Of a stretch of DNA of 5,731 nt, positions 4,936-5,731 are shown piece by piece. The notes under the pieces are model-generated. The model was not told the DNA's origin. It did not search any database and saw only the letters and a list, made by a program, of their open reading frames with translations. Made by a program: the position numbers and the translations under genes. Location of the stretch: positions 11,197-16,927 of the forward strand of contig DKII01000158.1 of the NCBI GenBank assembly GCA_002454125.1, written 5' to 3'. Origin of the DNA: Novosphingobium sp. UBA6722 (lineage in GTDB: Bacteria; Pseudomonadota; Alphaproteobacteria; Sphingomonadales; Sphingomonadaceae). Each line of letters opens with the position of its first letter. The stretch's first letter is position 1.

Positions 4936-5731
4936 AGAGCGCAGCGGCGCAAGCATCCTGGTCGAAAGCCTGGTCCGCCAGGGGGTCGAATTCGTCTTCG
5001 GTTATCCCGGGGGCGCGGTGCTGCCGATTTACGATGCGCTGTTCGCCGATCCCCGCATTCGCCACATCCTGGTCCGGCACGAAGCCGGCGCGGCCCATGC
5101 GGCCGAAGGCTATGCCCGCTCAACCGGCAAGCCCGGCGTCGTCCTCGTCACTTCCGGCCCCGGCGCAACCAATGCCGTTACCGGCATCGCCGATGCCTTC
5201 ATGGATTCGATTCCCCTGGTGGTGATCACGGGCCAGGTTGCGACCGGCCTGATCGGTTCGGACGCGTTCCAGGAAGCCGATACGGTCGGCATCACCCGTC
5301 ACTGCACCAAGCACAACTATCTGGTGAAGGACCCTTCGGACCTTGCCGCGACGATCGACGAGGCCTTCCAGATCGCCACGCAGGGCCGCCCCGGCCCGGT
5401 CGTGATCGACATTCCGAAGGACGTTCAGGTCGCCGTGGCCAGCTACACCGATGGCGCACCGCAGCGGCCCAACCGTTACAGCCCGACCCAGCGCGGCACG
5501 GACAAGGATATTGCCCGGGCGATCGAACTGATCGCCAATGCCCGCGCGCCGATCTTCTATTCCGGCGGCGGCGTGATCAATTCCGGCCCCCGTGCGGCAG
5601 AACTGCTGCGCGAACTGCAAGCCAAGACCGGCGCGCCGGTTACTTCGACGCTGATGGGCCTCGGTGCTTTTCCGGCTGACCATGCTGACTGGCTGGGTAT
5701 GCTGGGGATGCACGGCACCTACGAAGCCAAC
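4928..5731 (+). CDS. ilvB: Acetolactate synthase large subunit IlvB, 3'-truncated by window edge
   Basis: This ThDP- and FAD-dependent enzyme condenses pyruvate with pyruvate or 2-oxobutyrate. It is the first common step of valine, leucine and isoleucine synthesis, and works with a small regulatory subunit (IlvN/IlvH), probably encoded beyond the right edge. The 268 visible residues cover the N-terminal ThDP-binding (PYR) domain and the start of the central FAD-associated domain. Motifs are FVFGYPGGAVLPIYDAL (22-38), RHEAGAAHAAEGYAR (50-64) with catalytic Glu E52, VTSGPGATNAVTGIADA (74-90), ITGQVATGLIGSDAFQEAD (100-118), TKHNYLVKD (127-135) and RPGPVVIDIPKDVQ (154-167). A TGA at 4913 in the same frame rules out earlier starts, making GTG 4928 the only sensible one; AAGGA lies 8 nt before it. 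It has its own likely promoter and a structured leader. The full protein is usually ~570-590 aa, so about half is missing. Confidence 0.97.
   Translation, partial: MSEERSGASILVESLVRQGVEFVFGYPGGAVLPIYDALFADPRIRHILVRHEAGAAHAAEGYARSTGKPGVVLVTSGPGATNAVTGIADAFMDSIPLVVITGQVATGLIGSDAFQEADTVGITRHCTKHNYLVKDPSDLAATIDEAFQIATQGRPGPVVIDIPKDVQVAVASYTDGAPQRPNRYSPTQRGTDKDIARAIELIANARAPIFYSGGGVINSGPRAAELLRELQAKTGAPVTSTLMGLGAFPADHADWLGMLGMHGTYEAN

Noticed and set aside
5120..5713. 197-aa open frame on the minus strand
   Set aside because: Antisense to ilvB, whose ThDP-enzyme motifs are clear. No motif or ribosome site supports the reverse frame.

Overview
This is a GC-rich window (above 60% by eye) made almost entirely of core housekeeping genes. 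The protein families, the strongly biased codon use and the palindromic 'HPGLDPG'-type intergenic repeat suggest an alphaproteobacterium. Sphingomonadales (Sphingomonas/Novosphingobium/Erythrobacter relatives) is most likely. This placement comes from recognising proteins and gene order, not from a database search.

Layout, left to right. (1) The C-terminal two thirds of purL (purine synthesis) runs from the left edge to 1476, + strand. (2) The gap 1477-1615 is mostly filled by a ~105-bp palindromic repeat (1496-1600). (3) A 135-aa DUF3052 protein (1616-2023, +) starts with GTG just after the repeat. (4) A Coq4-family ubiquinone-biosynthesis gene (2033-2884, -) converges on it with only 9 bp between stop codons. 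Its promoter is strong and lies so close to the ATG that the mRNA is probably near-leaderless. (5) serB, phosphoserine phosphatase (2949-3824, -), is upstream of coq4 on the same strand. (6) miaA, tRNA dimethylallyltransferase (3817-4779, +), is divergent from serB, and the two start regions overlap by 8 bp. (7) A 148-bp leader (4780-4927) holds a TTGACA box, a small hairpin, a 13-bp GNRA-capped terminator-like hairpin and an alternative antiterminator-like pairing. (8) ilvB, the acetolactate synthase large subunit, begins at GTG 4928 and runs off the right edge.

The genes serve purine synthesis, ubiquinone synthesis, serine synthesis, tRNA modification and branched-chain amino acid synthesis. 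They do not form one pathway. I see no mobile-element gene, CRISPR array, defence locus, tRNA or rRNA, and no clearly new multi-gene system. The parts most worth a second look are non-coding: the repeat, whose two arms show a compensatory base-pair change; the candidate attenuator and overlapping mini-ORF before ilvB; the overlapping serB/miaA starts; and the coq4 promoter. No gene-free stretch exceeds 150 bp.
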